Positions 49,177-59,723 of a stretch of DNA of 64,000 bases are shown here, one piece after another. Under the pieces are notes generated by a model. It made no database searches. It saw only the letters and a program-made list of their open reading frames with translations, and was not told the origin of the DNA. Position 1 is the first letter of the stretch. Each line of letters opens with the position of its first letter. Source of the DNA: Berghia stephanieae (Eukaryota; Mollusca; Gastropoda; Nudibranchia; Aeolidiidae); contig CM067444.1 of NCBI GenBank assembly GCA_034508935.3, positions 84,248,793 to 84,312,792 of the forward strand, read 5' to 3'. The position numbers were made by a program, and so were the translations under genes.

Positions 49177-49729
49177 TGCATTTAGACGAAAGGGAGATGT
49201 GTCGCTTGGTGACCTTGGTGACGTAGAGCATGTCAACGATGCTGGCAGGTGTTCTTAACCCCTTAACAGCGAAGCTAATTTTTTGCTTTCAGATAATAGT
49301 TTGCTTTTACTTTTATCTTTATTATTGTTAACGGAGAATACAAAGTTTCCACCAAGAGAGCAGTCAGACTATCGCAACTTGGACTTCAATTGTCTATAAT
49401 CGTTTTGCCGTTACTTGTCTTTTGAAGAAAGAAGATTTGGTGTTAGGTCAAAGATCGAATTTCACCGCTAAAGGTTGCATTGCTACTGGGTTTGCTCTCT
49501 TCCCCCCCACCCTCCTTTTTTTTTTCAACTTAGTATTGTTGATTGCTATTTCATTTTTTATGATTAGCAAGTGCCGTAGATGTCTCACAGGATGCAGGAG
49601 TACTGCAATTAACCCTTTGCCAGTGACATTGATTTTTTTGTTTTCAAATAATAGTCTTCATTTATATTATTTTTTAACGCAGAAAAAAAAAACGTTTCCA
49701 CCATAAGAGCAGCAAGAATATTGATAAAA

Positions 49730-49800
49730 AGCGCTTTGAGCACGTTGGGTGGATATTGCCCTATATAAAAGCTCAAATTATTAAATTGTAATTTGTTATT
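49730..49800 (+). repeat. SINE/LINE tail fragment
   Basis: AAAGCGCTTTGAGCACGTTG then CTATATAAAAGCTCAAATTATT, the common tail of L2/CR1-mobilised elements and the end of family B. Confidence 0.5.
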
Positions 49801-50429
49801 TGTCTTTTGATAAAAACAGTAAGATTTTATTTTTGGTCCAAGTAAGATTGATATTCGCCTTTAAAAGGTTAAGTTGTTTTGTTTTTTCAGGTTTTTTTGT
49901 TTTGTTTTTCAAATGCGGATACGCTTCTTCTGCCTTTTCTTTTCCTCAACTGGCAAGCTATCGCTGTACTTACCCGCATGGCTTGCACACACAAAAGGAT
50001 ACATCTAGGTCACAAAATCAGACAACTTGGTCACACATCAAGACATCTCTGTTTCGTTTGTTCCAAGATAGCAAAACAAACCAGACGTCTTGGAGTTCGA
50101 AATATTTGGTATTTGCAAGACCCCCAGAAACCAATTCTCGATACAGCTCTTGTGCACGGTTACTTGATTTCTTTCGTACCCGCCCCCAAAATCCCACTTA
50201 TTGTGTGTTATAGGCAGAACATAATAAATAGCTGGGCTGCCACATGCGTGACTAAATTGGCCAAAGAGATAATCTATACTTTGGCATTAGACACCCATTA
50301 CCCGATGTCTTGGTTTTTAATCCTAGCCTGGTGAGAGAGAAAAAACAAAACAAACATACATGTATCTGCAAACAGCAGAACGTTTTCATTTTACAATGAG
50401 ATGGGAAGGGGAAGGATAACACTATGAAA

Positions 50430-50462
50430 AAGAGAGAGAGAGAGAAAGAGAGAGGGAGAGAG

Positions 50463-50527
<65 letters not shown>
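50430..50527 (+). repeat. (GA)n microsatellite
   Basis: About 98 bp inside the 4.94-kb element. Confidence 0.95.
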
Positions 50528-50532
<5 letters not shown>

Positions 50533-51378
50533 CGGGGGGATAGTAAGGGGGAATGGGAAAAGATGAAAGAAACAATGGGTTGCCTGATGACGTAGATCAA
50601 AGGATTGTTACAGCGGTGTTCACGGTGAGTACTTCGTGAAATTTTAACCTTTTACTTTTACAGTGACACTGATTTTTTTCTCCAGATTGCTTATGCAGAA
50701 TAAATCGTTTCCACCAAGAGAGCAGTAGTAAGAGTATATTTCGACTCGGGCTTCAATTAAACTATAAATCGCAAAGCTTGTCTTTTAATGATAACATTAA
50801 GACTAAGATCTGGAGTTTGGGGAATGTAAGATGGAATCTCGCCATTAATGGATAAAACTGTTTTGATTTTTTTAAAAATAACTCACACACACAAGCGTGC
50901 GGTCAAGACAGCGAGGACCATCACTGACAGAATGTTGCAACGGTAAACCAGTTTAAGTGTACGTAGATCCTGAGGCTAGATGCCCTGTTACCGTGTACGT
51001 AGGCACTCCAAAAAAAAAAAAAAAGAAAAAAAAGAAAGAGACACACACACACATACTCACACACTGTCTCGCATCCTCTACGAACTAATTTTGCGCACCA
51101 ATTTTTACTGCACTTATGCACCAAATTGCATACCTATCTGGGACACTTTTTTCCGTATCTTTTTCTCAATAAACTTTTTAAAAAACCTTTGTTATTTTTG
51201 CACGGCACCTGACGTAACAGACATAAACTCACACGATTTCGCGAGGAATGAATCATGAAAAAAATTAGGATATACTTTCAAACACAACTTCTGAAATTCA
51301 TCAAGGATTGTCCAGTACCGAATGTTTTTTGATAGAAAACAAATGCCTCTTCAAATCTAAACTGCTTTTGACGGTAAG

Positions 51379-51495
51379 CGGGGGGTTTGGGAGGGGGAGA
51401 CTTTAACTTTAACCCCCCCCCCTCCTAAACCCCCTACTAGAAAATTATTTAAAAAACAAGAATACTGGGATGCATGAGCTTTCGGAAGGCCTCCC
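51379..51495. mobile_element. half copy of the same MITE family
   Basis: Matches the right half of 57952-58170 almost base for base (TAAACCCCCTACTAGAAAAT, then ACTGGGATGCATGAGC) and ends CTTTCGGAAGGCCTCCC at 51495. The left half beyond the central palindrome is absent. It is nested in the 4.94-kb element. Confidence 0.75.
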
Positions 51496-51599
51496 CCAAA
51501 CGAATGATTGGTCCTGGTAATAAGGAAGCTAAGTATTGGTAACCCCGGCGCAGCTCTCTATATGATGACAAATTTAATAAATAAACGCCTGACAAAAGT

Positions 51600-52057
51600 A
51601 AAAGTAGGCAGTTTAGTGAGCAGCAGCAGTGGCAGTCAAATTTTGACCCAACTCGCCCATAGGAAAGTTGTGACTGGAAATTGCCGTTTGCGTTTTGGGG
51701 GGTTCAATTAAAGATGCATAACTTCGTTATAAAGAGGAATATCGCAGATATTTTGGTATCATTATTTTCGTCTTTCAATTTCCTTTTAAATGGTGCCAAT
51801 TAAGGAAAAATCCATTAATAATTCCAGAAGTTATATGAAGTTAAAATTTGACAATTTTCAAATGTATTTATTTTTTTATTTACCGCGTGTGTTTTTAAAA
51901 TTTAAACTCTTGTTTTTAGAATAACATCTAAACTCTATTCATGCCAAATTTCAGGACTCTATATCGATGCGCAGACACCTTTTAACTCTGCGCCGAAATG
52001 CCATGTTTACATTATCTTCTCATCATGGCTGCCGGACGATATCGATATTCATATTGA
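51600..52057 (-). repeat. right arm of the large inverted repeat
   Basis: Reverse-complement partner of 47672-48085, with about 40 bp extra. It lies inside the 4.94-kb element while its partner lies just outside. Confidence 0.8.
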
Positions 52058-52059
52058 TA

Positions 52060-53600
52060 TTTTAAATTTAGTTATGTATTATTTTAATTTTAGTCCATAA
52101 TATTTTCAGTACTATTATTTGCTATGTTTTTATTCTGAATACATACTTTCCAACTTTATTTATGGGCTTTTTATAGTTTTTGTTTTAAAAGTTCATATAT
52201 TTCTTCTCTTTGTGAAATTCGATATTAATAATATCGATATTTTATCGATTTATACCAATTGCTTTAATTGAATTTTATTTTACTTTGCCATCAAGTCATC
52301 AAGTTTCTTTCCCATATGTTTATCATTTGTATCCATATTCTAAAGGCCTTAGCCTTAATAATTATTATGGTAAGAAGTTCTTTTAGTTATACATTTTGAC
52401 ACCCCCATACATTGAGAGAGAAGGGGGGGGGGGGGATGAAATTATATTGATTGTCAGTTCAAATGATGTAATAGCAATAAACCCAAAGTGGTTCAGCAGA
52501 ATTTTTTAAAGTATTAAAAGCCAGAACGTTCCTTCTAACTATAATAGGGAATCTGTTTCAATTTATTTGAACTTTTTCAATCTACCATTTTATTTATATG
52601 CAATTAAGTTGCCATAGGTAAAAATAAACTCATTATGTCATTACACAACATGTTTATATCTTTTCATTTAAATACTCTCAAACCCTTTTTTATTCTCTAT
52701 GTATTAATTCAAAGAGGGGAATTATTTGCAATTGTTTCAGTGAGATATTGGGGATAATTCCAAAAGTGATAAAGCAAATTGTTTCTTACGGCTAGCCGAG
52801 TTTTTGATTATGTAACATTTGCGTCATATTATGTAATAATGTGTTAATTTGAAATATTTATCTTCCTCTTTATTAATGTAAATGCAATGTCCTCGATAAG
52901 ACGAACATTTTGGTATACAATACATGACAAGAACTCCATATTGACTGTTTTAACCATTTTTTATTAACATTACGCGATTTCGGTCACAACTTTGCAATGG
53001 TAATTTTGGGGTAAAAATCGGTCTGAAATTTCAGAAATTGAACTGCCGTAACTACATTTCTAATCAAGATAGAAACAAAATTCAAACTGTTTTGTAATCT
53101 GTGTTGCCAGCTCTTTCATATGACATTGGTTTCAAGTGTGTGAGGTACATTTAGAATTTCTATTAAACTCCTAGTAATAGTAAAAGGTCCATGGTGAAAA
53201 TACAAACGATCTTTCGGAAGGCCTCCCCTGCGAATAAACACTTCGCTATTAATTATTATATTTTTTTGGGTATCTATTTCCTACCTTGTGCCTATTGTTT
53301 TTACGGAAGCACCTTGCCTATATATCTGTACCTGTCTCTTTTTATATTTAAAAATATATTTTCACCTTTCCGTTCTGACCGTTTTCCATGTTCTGCCCGA
53401 CTTTGGTTTTCCTCTTGGAATAGATGCACTTTTGGATTCAGAATCTGTTTCGTTAGCCATGCCTTAAGTTTTTAATTTGTTACCCTCCACGACACACCAA
53501 TGCTGTTTTTCTTGTTCTTGTGATGTTCAGTCCACTACACTACACTCTACACAGTTCTTCAGTGCCTGGTCCAACAATGTTGACTGTTTCATGCCTAATG
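52060..53600. other. no gene seen
   Basis: AT-rich DNA in and beyond the right part of the 4.94-kb element. Confidence 0.45.
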
Positions 53601-53609
53601 TCTATTGGA

Positions 53610-53663
53610 AGTGGTTATTCAGTATCAGATACTGAATAGTGCTTTGCCACTATTCAGTATCCA
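53610..53663. repeat. same palindrome, one and a half units, left of the satellite
   Basis: TTATTCAGTATCAGATACTGAATAGTGC then CCACTATTCAGTATC (words given separately), identical in type to 57570-57752. Confidence 0.85.
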
Positions 53664-53917
53664 TAAGGAACTCTTTTTTATAGAGAGAGTGAAAAGTACG
53701 ACAATCTCGGTTGAACTGCTGACCTACTTCCAGATTGAACACGTGCAGTAACTGACAGCCCGATTCAAAGTTGTAAAAATATTTTGATCGAAATTTTTAA
53801 ATTTCAGCTATCGTGCAATTAACATAGTTCAAAATATCAAAATAAGAGAGGCAGTCAAATACATTTTTTAATGTCTGAATAGACATGATTAAATGTCTCT
53901 AAAAGTTCAGTGACATC

Positions 53918-53985
53918 ATGGCATGGTGGATATAAGCTGTTTGACTCTGAGCTTAAGGTTCGAGAGTTCAAATCCCTGTAAGGGT
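53918..53985 (+). repeat. tRNA-like SINE head
   Basis: GGTGGATATAAGCTGTTTGA and GAGTTCAAATCCC resemble Pol III A and B boxes, followed by a T run. Confidence 0.5.
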
Positions 53986-54113
53986 AACTTTTTTTTTTTT
54001 TTTTCCCCATATTTTTTAAAAATTCCTTCTGTCTATTTATATTTTTAAAACTTTTGTTTTAATAATTTTATTTGCTTGAAATATACTTTAATGTTGATAA
54101 TATACTATTGTTC

Positions 54114-54224
<111 letters not shown>

Positions 54225-54570
54225 TTACTATTATTATTATCGTTGTTGTTGTAATCGTCATCATCGTCATTATTATGATTATGGTTATGATTTTTTTTTA
54301 ATCAAGTAGTTGGAGTAATTTAATCAGTTATCGATTTATTACGAATATCTTTTATGTGTTATCATCGCGTTGTTGTTTTTCATTATTGTGCTCTTCTATT
54401 GTTTATTACTTTTTAAAATCTTGCTTTTTTCTGTTGTTGTTGTTGTTCTCCTTGTTGTTGATGTTTGTTTGTTTGTTTTGTCATCTAAGACAAACCCGAT
54501 TCATTATAAATTCATTTTTAATTGAGCGATGTACTTCCGAGAATTACTTGCCGTATTATATTGAAATTTA

Positions 54571-54762
<192 letters not shown>

Positions 54763-54834
54763 GATACTGAATATTAGACTACAATTGACATCTATTTACT
54801 GAATACACGTGGTATTTTTATGGATGTTTCTTTT

Positions 54835-57555
54835 TTTACGAAACCTGCCGAAACCCGACAAAGTTATGGGAAGTAGGCAGCAGTGGGGAGTGAACCTGGG
54901 ACTCAGGGAAGTGTACACCATTGGGGAGTGAACCTGGGACTGGGTTTCGTTTTTAAAAAAAAGCAATTACTTTTTTACGAAACCCGCCAATATCTGACAA
55001 AGTTATGGAAGAAAGTAACAGTGGGGAGTGAACCCGAGACTATGGTTTTTCGGCGGGTTTTGGCAGGTTTCGTAAAAAAGTAATTGCTTCATTCTCGTCT
55101 GGTACCCAACTCCCATAGTTCGGCTTCATTTCCCACTGGTATCCATCTTCCATAGTCCCAGGTTCATTTCCACTGATTTCCTCTTTTCACAGTCCCAGGT
55201 TCACTCCCAACCGGTGTGCACTTCCCTGAGTCCCGGTTCATTGCCCAATGGTGCCCACTTCCCATAACTTTTGACAATTTCGGTAGGTTTCGAAATAAAA
55301 GTACATTCTGAGCTCACTGTCCACTGGTATCAGCCTCTCGCAGTCCCGGGTTCAATCCTCATCGGTGTCCAAATCCCAGATTCACTCCCCACTGCTGCCT
55401 GCTTCCCATAACTTTGTCGGCTTTTGGCGGGTTTTGTAAAAAAGTAATTCCCCTCCCCTTGGTATTGCTTTTTTTACAAAATCCAGAGTCCCAGGTTCAA
55501 TTCCCACAAGTGTACACTTCCCTGATTCTCAGGATCACTCCCACTGTTGCCTACTTCAATAACTTTGTCGGATATTGCAAGGTTTAGTCGGGTTTTGTAA
55601 AAAAGTAATTGCTTTTATGTGAAACTCGCTGAAACCCGCCGAAAACCAGAGTCTCAGGTTCACTCCCCACTGGTGTACACTTCCCTGAGTCTCAGGTTCA
55701 CTCCCCACTGTTGCCTACTTCCCATAACTTTCTCGGATATTGCCAGGTTTTCGTCGGGTTTCGTAAAAAAGTAATTACTTTTATATGAAACTCGCTGAAA
55801 TCCACCGAAAACCAGAGTCTCAGGTTCACTCCCCACTGGTGTACACTTCCATGAATCTCAGGTTCACTCCCCACTGTTGTCTACTTCCAACAACTTTGTC
55901 GGATATTGCCGGGTTTCGTAAAAAAGCAATTGCTTTTATATGAAACTCGCTGAATCCCGACGAAAACCAGAGTCTCAGGTTCACTCCGCACTGGTGTATA
56001 TTTCCATGAATCTCAGGTTCACCCCCCACTGTTGCCTACTTCAATAACTTTGTCAGATATTGCCAGGTTTCGTCGGGTTTCGTAAAAAAGTAATTGCTTT
56101 TATGTGAAACTCGCTGAAATCCGCAGAAAACAAGAGTCTCAGGTTCACTGCCCAGTGGTGTACACTTCCATGAATCTCAGGTTCACTCCCTATTGTTGCC
56201 TACTTTCAAAATCTGTCGGATATTGCCGGGTTTCGTAAAAAATAATTGCTTTTATGTGAAACTCGCTGAAATCCGTCGAAAACCATAGTCTCAGGTTCAC
56301 TCCCGACTGGTGTACACTTCCCTTAGTCTCAGGTTCACTCCCCATTATTTGCCTACTTTCCATAACTTTGCCCGATTTTGTTGGGAGATGGCGCATTTCG
56401 TAAACAAAAAGTAATTGCTTTTTTTTTTTCAAAACCCGCCGACACCCAGTCACAGGTTCACTCCCCACTGGTGTACACTTCCCCGAATCTCAGGTTCACT
56501 CCCCACTGTTGCCTACTAACCATAACTTTCTCGGATATTGCCAGGTTTTGTCGGGTTTCGTAAAAAAGTAATTGCTTCTTTATGAAACTAGCTGAATCCC
56601 GCCGAAAACCATAGTCTCAGGTTCACTCCCCACTTGTGTACACTTCACTGAGTCTCAGGTTCACTCCCCACTGTTGCCTACTTCCCATAACTTTGTCGGA
56701 TATTGCCAGGTTTTCGTCGGTTTTCGTAAAAAAGCAATTGCTTTTATATGAAACACGCTGAAACCCGCCGAAAACCAGAGTCTCAGGTTCAGTCCCCACT
56801 GGTGTACACTTCCCTGAGTCTCAGGTTCACTCCCCATGTTGCCTACTTCCCATAACTTTCTCGGATATTGCCAGGTTTTTGTCGGGTTTCGTAAAAAAGT
56901 AATTGCTTTTATGTGAAACTCGCTGAAATCCACCGAAAACCAGAGTCTCAGGTTCACTCCCCACTGGTGTACACTTCCATGAATCTCAGGTTCACTCCCC
57001 ACTGTTGTCTACTTCCAACAACTTTGTCGGATATTGCCGGGTTTCGTAAAAAAGCAATTGCTTTTATATGAAACTCGCTGAATCCCGCCGAAAACCATAG
57101 TCTCAGGTTCACTCCCCACTGGTGTACACTTCACTGAGTCTCAGGTTCACTCCCCACGCTTTGCCTACTTTCCACAATTTTGCCGCATATTGTCGGGTTT
57201 CGTAAAAAAAGTAATCTCCCCCCCCCCTATTTTGTTATTGCTTTTTTACAAAACCCAGAGTCCCAGGTTCACTCCCCACTGGTGTACACTTCCCTGAATC
57301 TCAGGTTCATCCCCTCCTCCCCCCCCCCCCCCCTACACACACAGGCACACACACACACACGCTGCTGCCTACCTCCCATAACTTTGACGGATATTGCCAG
57401 GTGTCGTCGGGTTTCGTAAAAAAGTAATTGCTTTTTATTACGAAACCCGCCGAAACCCAGTCCCAGGTTCACACCCCACTGGTGTACACTTCTCTGAGTC
57501 CCATATTCACTCCCACAGCTTCACTCTTCCCATAACTTTGTCAGGTTTCGGAAAA
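54835..57555. repeat. satellite array, unit about 160 bp, about 16 copies, with an inversion near its left end
   Basis: The unit carries two sub-repeats (TCAGGTTCACTCCCCACTGG..TACACTTCC and TCAGGTTCACTCCCCACTGT..CCTACTTCC), then CATAACTTTGTCGG, a GTCGGGTTTCGTAAAAAAGT block and TGAAACTCGCTGAAACCCGC. Start spacings are 149-212 bp. From about 54835 to 55060 the copies run in the opposite sense. Open frames such as MGSEPE...HQWGVNLRL on minus are the repeat translated. Confidence 0.9.
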
Positions 57556-57569
57556 AAAAAACACCGTAT

Positions 57570-57752
57570 TATAGTGCAAAACCACTATTCAGGTCAGATA
57601 CTGAATAGTGCAAAACCGCTATTCAGTATCTGATACTGAATAGTGCAAAACCACTATTCAGTATCAGATACTGAATAGTGCAAAACCACTATTCAGTATC
57701 AGATACTGAATAGTGCAAAACCACTATTCAGTATCAGATACTGAATAGTGCT
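57570..57752. repeat. tandem array of a 29-bp perfect palindrome, 35-bp period
   Basis: Five units. CACTATTCAGTATC and its complement GATACTGAATAGTG are separated by one base, with CAAAAC between units; perfect copies start at 57652, 57687 and 57722. The first two units carry small changes. Confidence 0.9.
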
Positions 57753-57951
57753 AGCCATGTCTATTTACTATTTAATTTTTGGAATTATTTCCCTTGCTGA
57801 AAAGAACTAGATCTATACTTTTAATTAGTGGGTATGAGATTTCGGAGTAACATTTCTAAGTAGGAATGGTTTTTTAAAATCTGGTAATATAATGAATAAT
57901 GCAGCAATGTGCTTAGAATTTGACAAGGGAGACCAATATAACTCCACCGGT

Positions 57952-58170
57952 AGGAGGCCTTCCGAAAGCTCCTACATCCACATTATTCTTGTTCTAGTAG
58001 GGGGTTTGGGAGAGGGGAAACTTTTTTTTTATAATAATATACTCTAGTTGGGGGTTTGGGAGGGGGAGACTTTAAACCCCCCCCCCCCCCCCCCCTCCCT
58101 AAACCCCCTACTAGAAAATTATTTTAAAAAACAAGAATACTGGGATGCATGAGCTTTCGGAAGGCCTCCC
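57952..58170. mobile_element. MITE of the GGGAGGCCTTCCGAAAG family, full length
   Basis: 219 bp with 20-bp TIRs (19 match) starting (A/G)GGAGGCCTTCCGAAAGCTC, bordered on both sides by CCACCGGT (57944-57951 and 58171-58178). The interior is itself inverted: GGGGGTTTGGGAG... against ...CTCCCTAAACCCCC around a poly-C run, so the whole unit can fold into a long hairpin. Confidence 0.85.
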
Positions 58171-58179
58171 CCACCGGTA

Positions 58180-59700
58180 GGTATAAGTATAAGAAATCGA
58201 TAATTATTATGGTCGCCAAAAAAAAAAGAAGAAAAAAAAAAAAAGGAAATAAAAACTCGAATAGAAAATTTCAAGACGAGAACGATTTAGATAGGAGCCC
58301 AAGAACCTTAACTCCGAATCCAATTTTCTTTTTCTATGATGATGCTTTGATTTCAGAATCAAGTCTGATACTCTCATCATACCTAACTGTTGTCAGCCAG
58401 CGAATATTGATAAAGCCTAAGCATAATATTTTTAAAAAGATATTCTTTACTTGGATTTCAAAGGATAGCAATGAAACCAGATAATTCATCGAAGGTTTGT
58501 AGAAAGCTTTCTATTCAGCCCTGAAACTCTAGGCTCTGGCTCAGGCCTAGGACGGAACTTTGTTGATAACATTTTTTATTCAAACTCAAAACATCTTATT
58601 AATCTTAATTCGACCCATTCAGGTGGATGGCACATGAAATTACATTTAATTTGATACCTTATTTGTTTCTCTTCGACAAACGGTTCCAGAGTTATTGATA
58701 TGGCTGCCTGGCTCAGACTCTATTCTACTTCTACTTCTTACTTCTGGGAAATTCCACGGGTTAACAACGGCGTAAAGTAACGGACTGGCACATCAGAGTA
58801 AAAATGCATACTTTATTTTTTTAGACCCATGCATTTTGTGCCCTGAAATGCATTGTATTTATTGTATGATGAATCTTTATCAACTTGAATTTTTTTGACA
58901 TTATATGTTCAACATAATGTTGGTAAAGGCAACGGATTGACATTACTGACATCAGAAAATCCATCTTTTTCAATTTTAAGATGGATCAAACTTTCTGAAG
59001 TTAAACCTTCCAGTAACAAATAAGTTCTTTTATAGTAACCACGAGATGTTGTTCTACAACCCACTAGCAATATTTAAAAGATTGTCCAAAATTTGAATCT
59101 GCAGTCTTTGAAAAAGTGTCGGTAACGGACTGACAAAGACAAATGGATGGTAACGGACTGACACCTCTGAATTTTATTACTCTGAATAACGGTTACTACA
59201 TAAAATCCAGAGCAAAGAACACTTTATGTCATTATGAGCAACACTGAATACCCAGTGTCATTGATCACACCAATACTCTTCCTTATATGGATGTCAAGCT
59301 ACATTGGGCATGATGAGTAACTCGATGGGTGACATCATATTACCTCAATCCCAACTTTGCTTTAAAAAAAATTAAATAATGAAATAATGATTCGTAGAGT
59401 TGAAATCTATTCTGTCAAAGTCAAACAGGAACTTTATTTCAACTATGAAATGAAATTATCCACAAAAAAAAATGTAGATAAGAAAGGACTTTAAGACTGG
59501 GGAAGGTTTAACATTCTTTTGGTACTTATTTTTGACGCTTAATTTTTATTCTGTATTTCATCTTGATTCCTCAAGCTTAGGAATTGTCAATAGGCCATGC
59601 CCATCACGGCAAACTGGTCAATAATATTGGCAGTCAATCTCTTCCTCATCTGCACTTGACCAGAAAGCCAGTTATCTGAGAAAGATCTTCAAAAATTTCA
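58180..59700. other. no gene recognised; TAACGGACTG word recurs
   Basis: TAACGGACTG or a near form occurs near 58782, 58929, 59108 and 59151. A lysine-rich frame at 58149-58484 was considered as THOC5 exon 1 but has no supporting match. Confidence 0.4.
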
Positions 59701-59723
59701 TTTGGACCATTTTATCCATTTTC

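Larger units (their letters stand above)
49254..50875 (+). repeat. three dispersed copies of a repeat of about 230 bp
   Basis: Copies start near 49254, 49609 and 50645. Each runs TTAACC..TT..CAGTGACA.TGATTTTTTT, GTTTCCACCAAGAGAGCAG, TTCAATT, CTTGTCTTTTGA and AGATTTGG...TTCGCC in order. Identity is about 65-75 percent. Confidence 0.65.
48288..53227. mobile_element. 4.94-kb element with 17-bp TIRs and perfect 8-bp target duplication
   Basis: The left end GGGAGGCCTTCTGAAAG and right end CTTTCGGAAGGCCTCCC are inverted repeats (16 of 17 match), directly bordered by CTGCGAAT at 48280-48287 and 53228-53235. The same termini bound the 219-bp MITE at 57952-58170 and the half copy at 51379-51495. An 8-bp duplication fits the hAT, P or Merlin superfamilies. 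No transposase was recognised. The interior holds nested repeats: a copy of the 12.9-kb repeat, three copies of a repeat of about 230 bp, a TGGGG array, a GA array and one arm of a 0.4-kb inverted pair. Confidence 0.75.

Noticed and set aside
49800-50334. Overlapping 137- and 151-codon frames in the 4.94-kb element
   Set aside because: No transposase motif. Two overlapping frames of similar length suggest low stop density by chance; short repeats cover the 5' part.
54883-57633. Repeated MGSEPE/HQWGVNLRL-type proteins
   Set aside because: Satellite units read in one frame; both strands and several frames are equally open.
57570-57752. CRISPR-like repeat array
   Set aside because: The palindromic repeats have a constant 6-bp gap and no unique spacers, in animal DNA.
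58149-58484. Lysine-rich frame as a THOC5 first exon
   Set aside because: Starts within MITE sequence, lysines come from an A-rich run, no splice donor or family match.
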